NCBI RefSeq assembly: GCF_014356525.2
Contig: NC_052508.1
Span: 55,996,497 to 56,060,496 of the forward strand
Source: Nilaparvata lugens
Taxonomy: Eukaryota; Arthropoda; Insecta; Hemiptera; Delphacidae
Direction: 5' to 3'
Length of the DNA: 64,000 bases
The notes beneath the pieces were generated by a model that searched no databases, was not told the origin of the DNA, and was given only the letters and a program-made list of their open reading frames with translations. The position numbers and the translations under genes were made by a program. This document shows, piece after piece, positions 42,401-56,500 of this stretch. Numbering within the stretch: the first letter of the stretch is position 1; each line of letters opens with the position of its first letter.

Positions 42401-45400
42401 TGGAGAGAAGAGATGAAGTTTATATACCATGTGTCAAAACAATAAGGAACAAATTTGCAATTAAAAAAAAATAATAATCTCTCTGAACATCCAAAATTAA
42501 CATAATGCTAAATGAACTATTCAAATAATTCACAATTTTTAATCAACTTTGAAATTTCTTTGTTCAAGAAATAACATCTTACGATTTAACACCAGCTGTT
42601 ATATCTATATATATATAAAAGCGAAATGGCACTCACTCACTGACTGACTGACTGACTCACTCACTCACTCACTCACTCACTCACTCACTCACTCACTCGC
42701 ATAACTAAAAATCTACCGGACCAAAAAAATTCAAATTTGGTAGGTATGTTCAGTTGGCCCTTTAGAGGCGCACTAAGAAATCTTTTGGCAATATTTCAAC
42801 TCTAAGGGTTGTTTTTAAGGGTTTAAAGTTCGTCTTTTAGCATGTATATTCTTCTTCTCCCAATCTCTTAATTAGAATTGAAATTTCCATATCTTATGTT
42901 ACTATAGAACTATAATCTAGATAGAGTACCTCTTCGAAACAGTTGTTAACTGGCAACTAAATTAATAATTTTGTCAGGTTGGCATTAAGTTGAGTTGATT
43001 TTGTTAGGTTGGCACCAAGTTGAAGATTTAAATGCATTTATCGCGGAAAAATTGATTGGGCACTGCTACTTCAATCCTGGGAATATTATATTACTAGCCG
43101 TCAGGCTCGCTTCGCTGGCCATATCTGTTTAGCCAGACGTTTAGTCTGGACCCCCGACTGGATTGTCCTAATATAATATGATAAAAATGAAAAAATGCAG
43201 GCGAGCGAAGCGAGCCTGCTGATCTCATTCTTGGACGATCCAGTCGGGGGTCCAGGGGGCGGAGCCCCCTGGCTAGACGGATATGGCGAGCGAAGCGAGC
43301 CTGACGGCTAGTTTAAATATACCAGCATAAACTGTGAAAATCCAAACACAGCTGTGTTTGAGAAGAAAATACCCAATTAGAACCGTACGAATTGAAACCT
43401 GACATGTATGAAAGCCTCATTCGTTTTCGGTAACGAACCGAACCGAACCCAAAACGAACCGAACCGAATTAAACCGAATGCGTGTGAAGCTAGCCTTATA
43501 AGTAAAATTGAAGTTGCTTTCCATGACGAAACACTATGTAATAACTCTGTTGTAGTTCAGACACTGTGTTACTTGTAAATATTTGAAAAAAAAACAGTTA
43601 CTTTTCTTGGAGTCTTGAGGAATGCATTTCACTCCTGAAGAGGAGCTTCATCAGCCTGACACCAGGGGCGCTTGCTCTTATGGGTTGGACTGTGTGGCCA
43701 AAATGTGGGATAATATTACATTCGATTTCAAGTTGAAGTTAGTTTTAGATTTTAATAAATGATCAAATAAACTTCAAATAAAATGTAATATTTTCCCACA
43801 TTTTGGCCACACAGTCCAACCCATAAGAGCAAGCGCCCCTGGTGTCAGGCTGATGAAGCTCCTCTTCAGGAGTGAAATGCATTCCTCAATACTCCAAGAA
43901 AAGTTAGTGTTTTTTCAAATATTTACAAGTAACACAGTGTCTGAACTACAATAAAGTAGTTTATATTTATAAGTAGGTTATAAATGTTTTTAAACTTGTT
44001 GATAAATCATTAATAATGCCGATACCGTTAATGACATTAGTTGAATATTATTGAACCTTATTCATACCGATATAAGTGTTCTCATACATAAATATATAAC
44101 CAACTGCAAACCTAAGTCATCTGGGTGCCTCAAGAAACACGATCCACTTGATGCAGAAGGCAGTGATGCTCAACACTGTATCAATGGTTAGGGCATTCTT
44201 AAACCTAGCAGCAGAATAATAATTCACCCCAGTCTTGACATAGACCGATTTTGATCAAAAACTCACATAACAATGTGATGAAAAATGAAAACAATAATAA
44301 TAATAAAACCTGATAAAAATAAAAACCTAAATCTAAACCTAATAATAATAATAGATTTTATTTCTCAGTAAACAAAGTAAACAAAACATAGCTTTTGTGA
44401 AATCTATACAATCATGCACTTACAATAATATATTCTAAATATAATTTCTAAATTTACTGAGAAAGACACTCCCGAAAAATTTCTATAATGGGAGATGTCA
44501 TCAGAGAGCAATATCTTCAATTATTTTTGTTTTAAACAAAATAAATATGTGATGAGTAAAATGAAGACTACGCTAGCAACAGAGCTTAGAGCAGGGTTGA
44601 AATTGATTAAAAAGAAAAACAAATATCTAAAATTGGATTTGAATGCAAAAAATAGATGTATGATAGTATTTTGAATCATTATTACATGGTCTACTGGTAC
44701 CCTTTTCATATTCTTCCAGACACGACCAGTTTCGACAGTTTTGCATACATTATTGAGTGTCGAAATTTGTTTTTTGGAAAAATGTAAAAAAATAAATTTT
44801 AATTTTTTTCAACCAATTATTAGTTTAATTTTTTTAACCATAAAACCATTTAATTTAAAAAAGAAAAAAGGGCCACTTTGTTCCGTGAATGTTTTTTTTA
44901 CAAGAGAAATATTTGATATGAATTGAATAATTTTCATTTTTAAAGAACATAATATTTACAAAAAATTGAAATAATACGATAATTGTAGTATAATATTTCT
45001 CCACCTTGAAACTAATCTGTGTGTGAGAAATGTCGTTTATAATCAATGTATTTTCCTGTTGCATAACAACACATACATTTGCTTTTTAAATATTGCACAT
45101 TTGAATGACTATGACTACACCTAGAGTATAAAAAAGTCATACCCTTTCTATTTTATTGGTTAATTTATAATTATATTATATAGGTTAATTTTAGTGGAAT
45201 AAATAATGTACGGTACTAGTAATTCTATTTTGTAATGAAACTTGCAAGTAGCTCTATTGTAATACATAATCTCATATTAATTTTATTTGAAAATTATTAA
45301 TATGCTAATGTTAATGTTAGTGACAGCAATAATATTTTTACATATTTGCATATACCGCACTTGCTGGTACTTTTAAGTGTGAGCTCTATTATATAGGTCT

Positions 45401-48400
45401 GAATATGTAAACTGTATGATAATAATTATTGTTGTTTTACATAATATAAGATCACATAGCTAGGTAATAGCCTATTGTTATAGTTATAATTTAGATTTTA
45501 TCCATCAAAGGATGAAGTGTAGGTTATTCATTGGATCTAGCCTAAATATTCATTGATGCATTGGAATTCATTTTAAAGTGGCAAAAAATAATGTCCACTA
45601 GAAAGTGTTAGTGAGAGCAATTTAATTTTATATCATTTATGATAATATAAGTTTTATTATTCCAAGTTGGTATTATTCTTCATTTAGAAAAAGTGAGCAT
45701 TATAATGCCTTTTTCTCAAAAATTTGCTTTAAATGAATGAGTTACATGAAAAATAATTATATTACGAAAAAGAATTGGAAACTATCGTGGCTTGATATGG
45801 ATATAATATTCATATAAACCTTATTATGGAATAATTAAAGATACCTATAAACTTCTGTATATGTCTTTCTTCAATCACCAATGGCTAATTTATCAATTTT
45901 TGTCATTTTACAGGCCTTAAACGGTGGAATTGTAATGGTGAATTTCTACTCATATTTCATTACTTGCAACCAGTCTTCATCGTTGGAAGATGTCATTGGT
46001 GAGTTATTTTCTCAAATTCACTCACACTGGATAAATTATTAATTATAATAATTTTAGAAAAAATATCTAGTTGATGGAAAATTAATGCAGCACCCATCAT
46101 AAAATAGTATCACCCCCGTTTTTTACAACACCTCAAAAGTATAGGCTATTAATTACACAATAAACTAAATTTCACACAAGATTCACAATAATTATCAAAT
46201 TTTATTTGAATCTATGAATATGAGCATTGCAAGAATTCAAAGCCAATCACTTGTATGAACCTAATAGATTGTACAATTCGTTTCTATTCTTCAATTGATC
46301 CATCTCTCCAATATTCATGGGAAGCTTGAAGAGAGATAAGGTGAGCTACAGACTATTTATTTCCATGGTAATCTTCAAAACATTAGTAGCATGTAGTATT
46401 TATTACACTGTAGTGTAAAATTAATATTGACATACCATTTTATGTCCCAAAATGTTGTCATAATTTCATCCATAAAAATGTGAAATGTCACGTATTCAAT
46501 ACACAAACAGTATTTATTGTTTTCTGTGTATATAATTCTTCATGTACAAATCTCTCACAATGCAGTCACCATTGATCAGCTTGGACCATCCTTGTAAGAC
46601 TCTTTCCTTTCTCTTTTTCTCATTTCTACTTATATGTTTTCTGTGTGAATTTGCATACTACTCTATCTGGAGCTCTTTCAATCCTGAGAATTTTCAGTAA
46701 ACCCTGAAATATTGCCGTACAGTTTAACAAAAAAACAAAAAGATTTTCATGAATTATATTCTTGGGAAAAACAATTATTGCATACGGTACGGTACTATAA
46801 GCGAGTTCGAGAAAGTTAATCTGTTGGAATCTTAATCTTTTGAATATAATTGAGATGAATCAAAATTGGATTATGAATGAATAACTAATCAAATTATTAG
46901 ACCTACGTTACCTACTTACACTACCGTATTATAATTGGAATAAATTGAATACGTAGAGAATAGGAAAATACGTGGTCTCAGACAGGTAGCGTTGAAGATT
47001 TGTATTTTTTAAAAGAAAATTTTACTATTCAATCTATACTTATAGCTTTTATGAAAACTATGGAACTGTTCTAATATTGACTGTTTTTCCAGCGCATATT
47101 AATCATATAAGGAGTGTAGCCGGTGAAGATCACGTGGGTATTGGAGCCGGCTATGATGGAATTAATTCGTAAGTAGTCTCCTTTTTCCTCTATAACAACA
47201 AATTTATTAGGTAATTAAAAGTTTTTGTAAATTTGTCAAGTCCCAGAAATCTATATCATAAATGAAAGAGTTTTCTAACGACACAGGAATTTTTAACTTA
47301 TATTTCTAGACTGTGTAGGAGGACTCATTAAAAGGTCATTTAAAGATTGAAGTACATGTATTGTTCTTGTTTTTTGAAGGACTCCGAAAGGGTTGGAAGA
47401 TGTGTCTATGTATCCTCATTTGTTTGCTGCGCTGATGGAGGACCCAACGTGGACGGAAGAGCAACTCAAGAAATTAGCTGGTCTCAATTTCCTCAGGGTC
47501 TTCTCAACGGCTGAACAGGTAAGTTTGAAGTTTTTACTATTAAATTGATATATTTCCTGCAGTATCCTAGTAACAAACTATCCAGCATGGAACATGAAGT
47601 CGTTGTCTTTTTCCTTTAGGGCTACTCTTGAATATAAATTAAAATTAGAAACCCAAGTACGGTACTCTTTTAAAATTGTTCAATCACAACATTTTTTGGC
47701 TATCCATGCCATTATCAAGTTGGTAATGATAACGACTTGGTAATCTATCTATATATATAAAAGCGAAATGGCACTCACTCACTGACTGACTGACTGACTG
47801 ACTCACTCACTCACTCAATCACTCACTCACTCACTCGCATAACTAAAAATCTACCGGACCAAAAACGTCCAATTTGGTAGGTATGTTCAGTTGGCCCTTT
47901 AGAGGCGCACTAAGAAATCTTTTGGCCATATTTTAACTCTAAGGTTGTTTTTAAGGGTTTAAGTTCGTCTTTTAGCATGTATATTCTTCTTCTCCCAATC
48001 TGTTAATTATAATAATTGAAATTTCCATATCATATGTTACTATAGAACTATAATCTAGATAGAGTACCTCTTCGAAACAGTTGTAAACTGGCAACTAAAT
48101 TAATAATTTTGTCAGGTTGGCATTAAATTGAGTTGACTTTGTTAGGTTGGCACCAACTTGAAGATTCAAATGCATTTATCGCGGAAAAATTGATTGGGCA
48201 CTGCTACTTCAATCCTGGGAATATTATATTACTAGCAGTCAGGCTCGCTTCGCTCGCCATATCCGTTTAGCCAGCCGTTTAGTCTGGACCCCCGACTGGA
48301 TTGTGCTAACATATGATAAAAATGCCCAAATGGAAAATGCAGGCGAGCGAAGCGAGCCTGCTGATCCCATTTTTGGACGATCCAGTCGGGGGTCCAGGGG

Positions 48401-50364
48401 GCGGAGCCCCCTTGCTAGACGGATATGGCGAGCGAAGCGAGCCTGACGGCTAGTGGCATTATATAGCCGAAACATGTGATTGAAAAATTTTAAAATGGTA
48501 CTTTGATTTCTAATTTTGATTTATATTCAAACATGAAGTCATTATAAAGCATAGAATATAAAATATATCTATGAATGTATTACTTGGTAGTGGCATTATA
48601 TAGCCGAAACATGTGATTGAACAATTTTAAAATGGTACTTTGATTTCTAATTTTGATTTATATTCAAACATGAAGTCATTATAAAGCATAGAATATAAAA
48701 TATATCTATGAATGTATTACTTGGTAGTGGCATTATATAGCCGAAACATGTGATTGAACAATTTTAAAATGGTACTTTGATTTCTAATTTTGATTTATAT
48801 TCAAACATGAAGTCAGTATAAAGCATAGAATATAAAATATAATGCCTTATTATTAAAAATATATAATGCCAGTTTTCATTACTGTTTGTAAGGACTGTTC
48901 TCACTTAGTGCTTCTCATCCAGGAAATAATTAAAATTAGTTGTTGAAAATTAATTGTTCATAGTTTATTCTCTCTTCCACATTTACTTTTCCAAATCTGC
49001 TACAAATAAATGAATGATGTAATACTACAAATAACCAGAATTGTGTTATACAACACCACCTCACTCTTATTATGTTAATGGGAATTATTACTACAAAATA
49101 GAGTGCAATGTTTCCATTGTAGGCTACTTTGAAGCATTGAATCATTTCTGAAGGAAGCACTCAACTCATATTCATTCTTCATTCCCCAGTTCAAGTAAAT
49201 TTTTGTCAAAACATAAGTTCAATCTATCAAAAATTTTTCTGTCATATAAATAAAGTTCCTATCCCCCTACCTATTCATACTGTTTTCGTTGCTCCTGAAT
49301 AGAAGTGCTGTAGAAAATAAATCTGTATGAAAGTGATGTATAACAGTGTAGGCTACATTAAAGAAGAACGGTGAACAACTGTTTATTTTTTCATATGATG
49401 GCGACATATACAAATCATTGGAATATTTTATTGCACTATCACATTTCCACTTCAACTCTAAAAAATGTACAAAACAGTAGTCCAATATTATAGTAGGCCT
49501 ACAGCAGCAACCCAACTAGTCTGACACAATCTTCTGGAAACTCCACAAATGAATTGAACAGAAAAGAAATTTTTGTTTCTCTTATACTACTTGAGTTTAG
49601 AATTAATATACATAAGGTAATGTATACACAAGTGAGCAATAAGTGTTCAACAGACGGATCAATCAGACTCTTCTATATAGTTTTCAATAGGAATTACAAA
49701 AAATGATAATTCATACCTTGTCTAAATCGAATGGTGAAAAGTGAAACAATGATTATGATTTAGAAATCGAGACTTTTCTTCAATAATATTGTCAGTCCCT
49801 AATAATTCATTTGAGCCAAACTTAAGTTTCTATAATGCACTAGGATGAAGCATCATCATCAGTGGTCTTTTTTGGTTAGACAAACCAAGTTTTGGTTCGA
49901 GCCTCAAACCAAAAAAAAGAAACACTGATGATTCCTTAGTGCATTGAAACTAAAATTTTGCTCAAATAAATTATGTGGAACTAACAATATCTCTTCAATT
50001 TCACTTTTATAATATGGTAAAATTCCACAATATCTCTGTTCATAGTGTGAATTATATTTTCTTCAATTCATTCAATTTTTAATAGAAAAACACAACTCCA
50101 TTCTGAATTCTTGTATCTAACTTCTAGAACAATCAATCATATTTTTTCCAGGTAATGATTGATTGATTGATTATTCGAATATTATTTCTATCGATTGATT
50201 GATTTTTCTATTGTTATTCTTTATTGATTGATTGGTTGATTGATTGCCTTGCTCTGCAGGTGAGAGATAAGTGGAAAGATGACGGACTAGGCACAGTGGA
50301 AGACTTATTTGTGGCTTCAGCACAAGTGCGACCCCCGTCAGATTGTGTCTACGAGGGCTCATGA
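38068..50364 (+). CDS. DPEP1: Membrane dipeptidase (M19 family), partial gene, copy 2
   Basis: Second copy of the dipeptidase, after the N gap. Exons: 38068-38218, 39673-39751, 41512-41688, 45914-45998, 47093-47168, 47380-47518, 50260-50364, all with the same splice sites and phases as copy 1. The encoded 269 residues are identical; the only exonic difference I found is synonymous (Ile ATT at 5442-5444 against ATA at 41602-41604). This copy lacks the duplicated exon pair. The 5' exons would have to lie in the 100-N gap, which is probably of arbitrary length, or be missing. It is either the other haplotype kept by the assembler or a very recent tandem duplicate. Confidence 0.88.
38345..38531. 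mobile_element. Harbinger/Tourist-like MITE, copy 2
   Basis: Same element and same TTA flanks as 1727-1913, at the same intron position. Confidence 0.8.
39421..39486. repeat. (TC)n microsatellite, copy 2
   Basis: About 33 TC units with one CCT interruption, an expanded allele of 2803-2829. The 145-codon frame running through it is a low-complexity artefact. Confidence 0.95.
39673..39751 (+). CDS. DPEP1: Dipeptidase copy 2, second visible exon
   Basis: Same as exon 3009-3087; acceptor GGCAG and donor GTAAGA conserved. Encodes WAGCC...GLSYFGS. Confidence 0.83.
40156..40486. repeat. Foldback repeat cluster, copy 2
   Basis: Same arrangement as 3500-3830 with single-base and homopolymer differences. 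Confidence 0.75.
40864..41418. mobile_element. TIR MITE with nested piggyBac MITE, copy 2
   Basis: Counterpart of 4222-5258, shortened because the nested piggyBac-like element is internally deleted. Confidence 0.65.
41078..41255. mobile_element. piggyBac-like MITE, 178 bp (internal deletion form)
   Basis: Same TTAA junction and same ends as 4436-5095, but nearly 500 bp of interior, including the transposase fragment, is missing. Both end-proximal GGGGTGT...ACACCCC palindromes are kept. Confidence 0.75.
41512..41688 (+). CDS. DPEP1: Dipeptidase copy 2, third visible exon
   Basis: Same as exon 5352-5528 with one synonymous change (ATA for ATT, Ile). Both histidine zinc ligands are present; donor GTCAGT. 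Confidence 0.92.
41839..43495. mobile_element. Harbinger-like TIR element, copy 2
   Basis: Same ends and TTA flanks as 5679-7331, with the same nested Helitron. Confidence 0.7.
42604..43311. mobile_element. Helitron-like element, copy 2 counterpart of 6443-7147
   Basis: Same insertion site. G and C runs near the 3' hairpin are each one base longer than in copy 1. Confidence 0.75.
43552..43949. mobile_element. Long foldback element, copy 2
   Basis: Same element as 7388-7785 at the same intron position. Confidence 0.8.
45914..45998 (+). CDS. DPEP1: Dipeptidase copy 2, fourth visible exon
   Basis: Same as exon 9750-9834; encodes [11 protein letters not shown] with conserved splice sites. Confidence 0.91.
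47093..47168 (+). CDS. DPEP1: Dipeptidase copy 2, exon D (single copy here)
   Basis: Same as exon 10926-11001, encoding GAGYDG. No duplicate of it follows in this copy. Confidence 0.91.
47380..47518 (+). CDS. DPEP1: Dipeptidase copy 2, exon E (single copy here)
   Basis: Same as exon 11213-11351, donor GTAAGT. It is followed 229 bases later by the Helitron-like element and then directly by a triplicated 137-bp repeat instead of a second exon pair. Confidence 0.91.
47748..48453. mobile_element. Helitron-like element, copy 2 counterpart of 11581-12289
   Basis: Same insertion point after exon E (CTTGGTAATCTA) and same CTAG/TGGC 3' junction. Confidence 0.75.
48454..48842. repeat. 137-bp tandem repeat, three units (copy 2)
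   Basis: Units start at 48454, 48591 and 48728, each TGGCATTATATAGCCGAAAC...ATGAATGTATTACTTGGTAG; the third is shortened. They begin at the 3' end of the Helitron, where copy 1 instead has the second exon pair. Confidence 0.9.
49800..49980. repeat. Imperfect inverted repeat, copy 2
   Basis: Counterpart of 14510-14690. Confidence 0.65.
50260..50364 (+). CDS. DPEP1: Dipeptidase copy 2, terminal exon
   Basis: Same as exon 14968-15072, ending DCVYEGS then TGA. The 3' flank differs at single bases (for example GTAGGTCC against GTAGCTCC after the stop). Confidence 0.85.
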   Translation: MRDKWKDDGLGTVEDLFVASAQVRPPSDCVYEGS

Positions 50365-50520
50365 TCCTAGTGCAGAGTAGGTCCACGATTTATTCCTAAT
50401 AAGACAGTGCGTCACTTCATCAACTGTATTCAAAAACTGTTATTATCTCAAACAGGGTCATTCACTAAACTAAATCTTTTAATTCCTATATTTCGGTATT
50501 CTATCTTTGTATATAATGTA

Positions 50521-50526
50521 AATAAA
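50521..50526 (+). promoter_or_regulatory. Probable polyadenylation signal, copy 2
   Basis: AATAAA, 157 bases after the stop codon, at the same relative place as in copy 1. Confidence 0.5.
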
Positions 50527-53500
50527 ACAATTTAAATGTAGATTGCAGTGAGTAGGCTATTGAAATTAAAGTTTCCACCAACATTTAGTTTGCATATTAT
50601 TGATACCCTGGCAATAATACTTTCAAACTTTATCAGATTGCCAGGGTATCAATAATACTTTTAAACTCTAACAGATACTTTTTGTGTAATTGAGAAGTTG
50701 ATATTGTGGTATTTATTCATACCATATTAAATAAAAATACTAAGAAATTGTCAAAAACCAGAGATCTGGTCTATCAGAGATTGACAATGGTGTAACAATC
50801 GAAACCGGTCTTTCTATCTATCAATACATCTGTGGTTTTTGACATTTTCTCAGCATTTTTATTTAATCTATCAGATACCGTGTTGATTCTGTAATTTTTA
50901 TAATGAAATTGTCTTCAGATGCAAAATTTCAATTGTTCTAAACAATTCACTGCCAGATTAAATAATCTATCAATTTTTTTCAAGTACCAAGACCACTTCT
51001 TGTATTCCCAATAATTTGAAATATAATTACTGTATAAAATCTATCGTACATAATGCCGGCTCAAATTCATACTTAAATAATCTTTACACACTCGATTTAT
51101 AAAAAAATCAGTTTAATATTCGTCTTCAATTCTTGTGGGGCTGCATCTCATTTGAAAACTAACACAGTATCAGAGTAAAAAATTTAAAATTCAGTTAATA
51201 TTTATACCTAAAAAACAATGGATCTGGAAATTATGAAGCAGTATGGTAGGCTACCCTTCTAGACCCTCTATGCCTATAGGAATAGAGAAAATATAGCATA
51301 TATTATGCTACCTGTTATAGTAGCCTATTATTCTCAATGCCATAGGCACGGAATAAGCATACCAGTGCTTCTTTCCTCTCTGCTATAGGCTACTATGCAC
51401 TCTATGAAAATCGATACAATAAAGGACTTTTCCCAAGAGTTCTCAATTTTTCTTTCTTTTTTTATATCTAAAAATTGGTCATTTTTCATTTGATGCTGTG
51501 TTTTGATGGTTCTTCTAATAATTATTTTGATTAGATCATTTTTTTTTCTATTCAATCCAGTAGGCTATATTATATTGTAATTTGAATATTATTCCAATGA
51601 TAACGGTGCTGTCGCATCTAGTTATACGTCCTTATGTAGCTGCCTTTTGTTCCACATTCCAGATCATTTATGTGTATTTATCATTTATCTTCCCCTCAAT
51701 TATATAGATTTATAACTTTTAGTGAATGACCTTGTTTGGATGAATACTATCCTCTTAGGACCAGCCATTCGATTCATGTTCCTGATTCAAGTGATAAACT
51801 ACTCCTGTTTATAAAATTTTTCTTAAGATTGGGAGTGCGTTTGATAGTAAATAATATCACTATATTAGTGAAATACTGTCAAATAAATACTAAACTATAA
51901 AGTGGAGCATGAATCTGGCCAAGTTACAAGCTAGAAGTTTTCTTGTCTCGATGGAAATGGACTTGCGGGGCAAAGATTTTCCATTATATGAAACATAAGA
52001 AAGGTCAAACGTTAGGTGCTCATTTGTAAAATTTATATTCGATGTGCATTCCTGATAAGACAGTTAATTGGATCTTATTTGAAGTTAAGTTATTTAGTTG
52101 AATTAAATTATTGAATTTCATGCAAGGATTCTTCTCCACTTAAAGACCAGATTGATTCTTTTTGACTCAATTACTATAATATCCTCACATATTTGAAATG
52201 AATGGTCTTGTATTAATGATCTTCATAATTATATTATTCACTACTGTGTAGTGCTACATTCTATGAGTTATATTATTTTTCTTTTTTGAGAAAAGTATAA
52301 ACTGTTTTCATAACTCACGTCATATTCGGTTTTGACGAAGTTAAATTTATATTTAACTTACCTCTTACCAAATATGAACAAAATTACTAAATAAAGTTCA
52401 ATTATTAGAAATGATTATTGTATTCGAAATTCGATTTCAAAGTTTCCGCAAGTCTTCAAAGCATTTCCAGCAAGAGAATCTTCTGCTTAATCTAGAAAAT
52501 TATGTAGTTTTAATCAGGCTATGAAAAGTATAATATTAAAGTTGTATGAATATATTTTGTAGTCGAATTTCTAGATAAAAATATAATCCTTAGATTAGGG
52601 TTACATGTTTTCTTTCTTAGTACGAAATATTGCTCACTGTACTGAACACCTGACAGCTGTAAAATAATACATAATATTATAATACATGATGTATAATATG
52701 TAATGTGTATTATAATATTATAATACGTAAATTAGTCGTTTACATGCAGCTTTTGCAATGTATGTGGGGCATTTGAATGAAATGTGTATCCTGGTGTATG
52801 ACTAGCTGTCATCCATGTATTCAGACAGAGTAAATGGGTCGCAATTTTCAAAAACTATTTCAGTGTAGAAGTGTTTCAGAACATTGTGCAACTTTCTTTA
52901 CTCAGGCCTTCCTCCAAATCAGTGTCCAATTTTCTCAAAATTAGCAGTTTTGTTGCATATTTTAGGTCTGAAGATTGCCTTCCCAATGCCACTTTTCTCA
53001 GTTCCTAAGTTTATTAGGTCAGTGGGCTATGAATTTTAGGCAGTTTTCTTATAAACTCTCACTAGGTATCTGTTTTGAAACGTGTGGAACATGGATTTGC
53101 TTGAGAAATAAGCCTGTATGAAACTGTCAACAACTTATCGACATCTATTGATGAAGAACTTCTCCTTGAAAAGGAGTTATCTTGTATTAAATCGTTATGA
53201 AAATACTCATTTATGAAATACGGAGATTAATTATCTTAAATCAAGGTGGAGACTGTATTATTTTTGTTACACTGAATTTTTTTTCTGGCTCTTACTTTTG
53301 ATTGATAACAATTTGTTATTGATAATATTATGACTCTCACAAGCGTTTAAATAGCTGTTAATATTATGGAATCATATAGGCCTATATTATTTTAAAAAAT
53401 CGAGGATTACACTAAATTGAAATACTTTATAGTAATTTATACATACTGTAATCACATTATGATGAAATGACTATAAGTTGAAAAAATATGATATTTCATT

Positions 53501-56500
53501 GAACATAAAATAAAAATATTATTGGAATCAGCATTGAAAATTATATTTTGTTGTACAATGTAGAAAGTTGCTTTTCCTAGAGATAACATTTTATATTATT
53601 GCTTTTGGATTCCTTATTAGTGATTTCTCTTTAGTTTTTCATCAACTATAAATCCCATTTATTCCATTCCTTATACACTAGTAGGGGCTACAATAATGTT
53701 ATTATAAAACACGTGTGTGTATTATTGTAAAGTATCTTACTACACCGGAATTTATATTTTATTCTTTATATTCCGGAATAAAAGTATCTACTCGTAAGGT
53801 ACATGAAGAGCAGGCAGACCCATTTACTCTGTCAGTCAACCGGTGTGTGAACTGTGCTTTGTTACTTATGTGATTAGAAAGAGAGGGAGTGCAAGTGTGA
53901 ATAATTGAGTATAATAATGATACTTTCAGTTGATTTATTATTGATTTTGCCAAATTCTTGTCCTCAGTGAACGCTGAGGTGATGCGTAGTTTGTCTAACA
54001 CAGAAAATCTTGCATTTATTGTGAGTACTGAACATATATTATCAATTATTATCGGAAAAATATCGGGAAGCGTAATATATCTACTTCCAAAATTTAGTTG
54101 GACATATTTTTCTACACTCGGTGTTTATAATTTGTGATAAGTTGATGTGAAAACTAGATGCTATGACGTTGACCACTTTTATGGTGAACTGTAGTTGTTA
54201 ATTGTGTTTATAGTTTAGAACTGTTATCCAGAGACATACTTCTTATTTTGGATAAAGGTGTCTAACTATAATATTATTGTGTTAAACGTAGGAGCGCATA
54301 TAATCTATCCTCGTATATTATATTATAAATTGATGTATGTATGTACATGTAACGGAGAACTTTTTATACTATTTTTAAAATAAATTATAGTGCACTTGTA
54401 GTTATCTCTTAAATAAAATGCTTTTAACGATGTTGAATTTTGAAAATGTAGAATTTATTCATAAAATGTTTTAGAATTTGTTATTATATAGGAATCATCG
54501 TAACATTTTTTATCCTGATTGATAAAAACGTAGGATTTGAATATATAAAATCATCTATTCTCTAAAAAACGTACTCATAAACTTTGATTATTCTATGATT
54601 AACTATACTTGAATAATGATAACTAACAGTAAACATTTAAAAATAATATACTAATAAAACATTGAATTTGTTCCCATATCTTATTTGAATAAGAAAAGAT
54701 GAATTTTTTGATCCTCTCAAAAACAGTGAAATATGATAGATATTTTTTGTACCACTATAAACGTTTGAGTAAGGACAGTTGGAATTATTAGGCTATATGA
54801 CTTGTTGTGGCTCATTCATAGTACCTAGTCTCAAGTGACTATAATCGATTCAGATATTTGTATCATCTATAAACTGCACTCTTTCAATTTTACAATAGTT
54901 TTTCTTTTCTCAAACAGGCCTACAATGTCAGTGATCTTTTCCATTATTTAGGTGACACCTTGACAATCAGAGGGAACAAATAACAAAAATATTCTCACTT
55001 TTTGTGATTTCATAAATTAATTATGGAGTGTATTGACGTTGATAATGGTAGAGAATTATTGAATTTGTTATAAGATTGATCTGGTGACAGAGTGATTCAT
55101 ATCAACGTTGAATGTAATAGATTTATCCATAAATTATTTTTAATTCGATTATCTGTTCGACAGAGATGATGATACATTACGTTTTCTGTCTGTTTTGGAC
55201 TAATCAGAATTGTTATACTCTGTAAATTCTGTAAATATAATAAAGAAGTTTGAGGTAATTGAAGTAAATTTATCTCGATGACATTAGGTACTTTGAGGCA
55301 CTGATGTTCAACATTCTATTGGATAGGAGGCAATTTGTTAGATGCTATTTCCCAGCTACATCCAAGTAGTTTCTCTAAGTTTCTCCTCTCCTCAAATTAC
55401 TTATATAAAGCCATTGAGTAGAGCTATCCTCCTTTGTTTAGTCAGTCATTTAGTAGGCCTATATCTACGATCTCTCTGAAGAAGTACCTATTTCTTTTAT
55501 ATTGATCAACAAAGATACGATTTAATATTATATTATATTGAAATGATAATATCGCTCAACTCTTTTCATTCAAATCTTTCAAACTATTTTTGGTTTAAAT
55601 TTAATACATTTTTTGGATCACTGTAATTTAAATTAACTGGAAACTTGACAGTCATGTTTTAGTCAGTTATGCATTCAAATAACGACATTTTTCGCCATGT
55701 CATCAATCATTTGTGTGAGAGAGGTAATTGTTTCGAAAAAAGATCAATTCGAAGAAATAGAATAGTCTATTTCAAGCTTTATCAGAACTGATCTCCAGTA
55801 CTAAACCTATAGTTATTCTTTGTGTTTTTTACAACCTCCAGTACTAAACCTATGGGTAGTTATTTTTTACAATTTTAAATTAAATTAAAATGTCAATTGA
55901 GATAGTATGAGTTTATCAACGATTTTCTCATAAAGGTGCTCTACCCACATATAAGTATAGTGACTGAACATCAATAACTATTGCATAATAATTTATTTAG
56001 GACAATGCTTTTTAGAACCTATCTGATTGAATAAATATTACTTATTAGCTCACTCTTTCATCTGGAAATAATAATTGTTATATTATACCTTATTTAGAAG
56101 ATTTTATTACTAGTGAAATTCAAATAATTATTTTCAAGAAACGCACAAAGACCAAGACTTGGTCATATAATTTAGCTCATTCATATACTGTACTACTTAT
56201 CTTGTATATTATATAAAATATTATGTATTTCATAGATTTTTCATCACTTTGATTACAAACTACTCCTTAATAGTAGACTTTGTATCAATGAACGATATAT
56301 AACTTTCCAATTTATGATCCTCTGGAATGATATACCTACTATCATAATGTGTGTAGGCATGTAGAAATAACTATTCTACTTCATAGATATTATTAATTAT
56401 TATTTTGATTGTTTCAGTATACTCTCGCTGATTCCAAACCTCCCTATTACAACACTGAATCATCTCTTATTTGAATTTTATCACATATACTTCTTGAACA

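Noticed and set aside
48239..48475. 78-codon minus-strand ORF rich in Arg, in copy 2
   Set aside because: It is the reverse reading of the Helitron 3' hairpin; the palindromic GC-rich sequence explains both composition and length.
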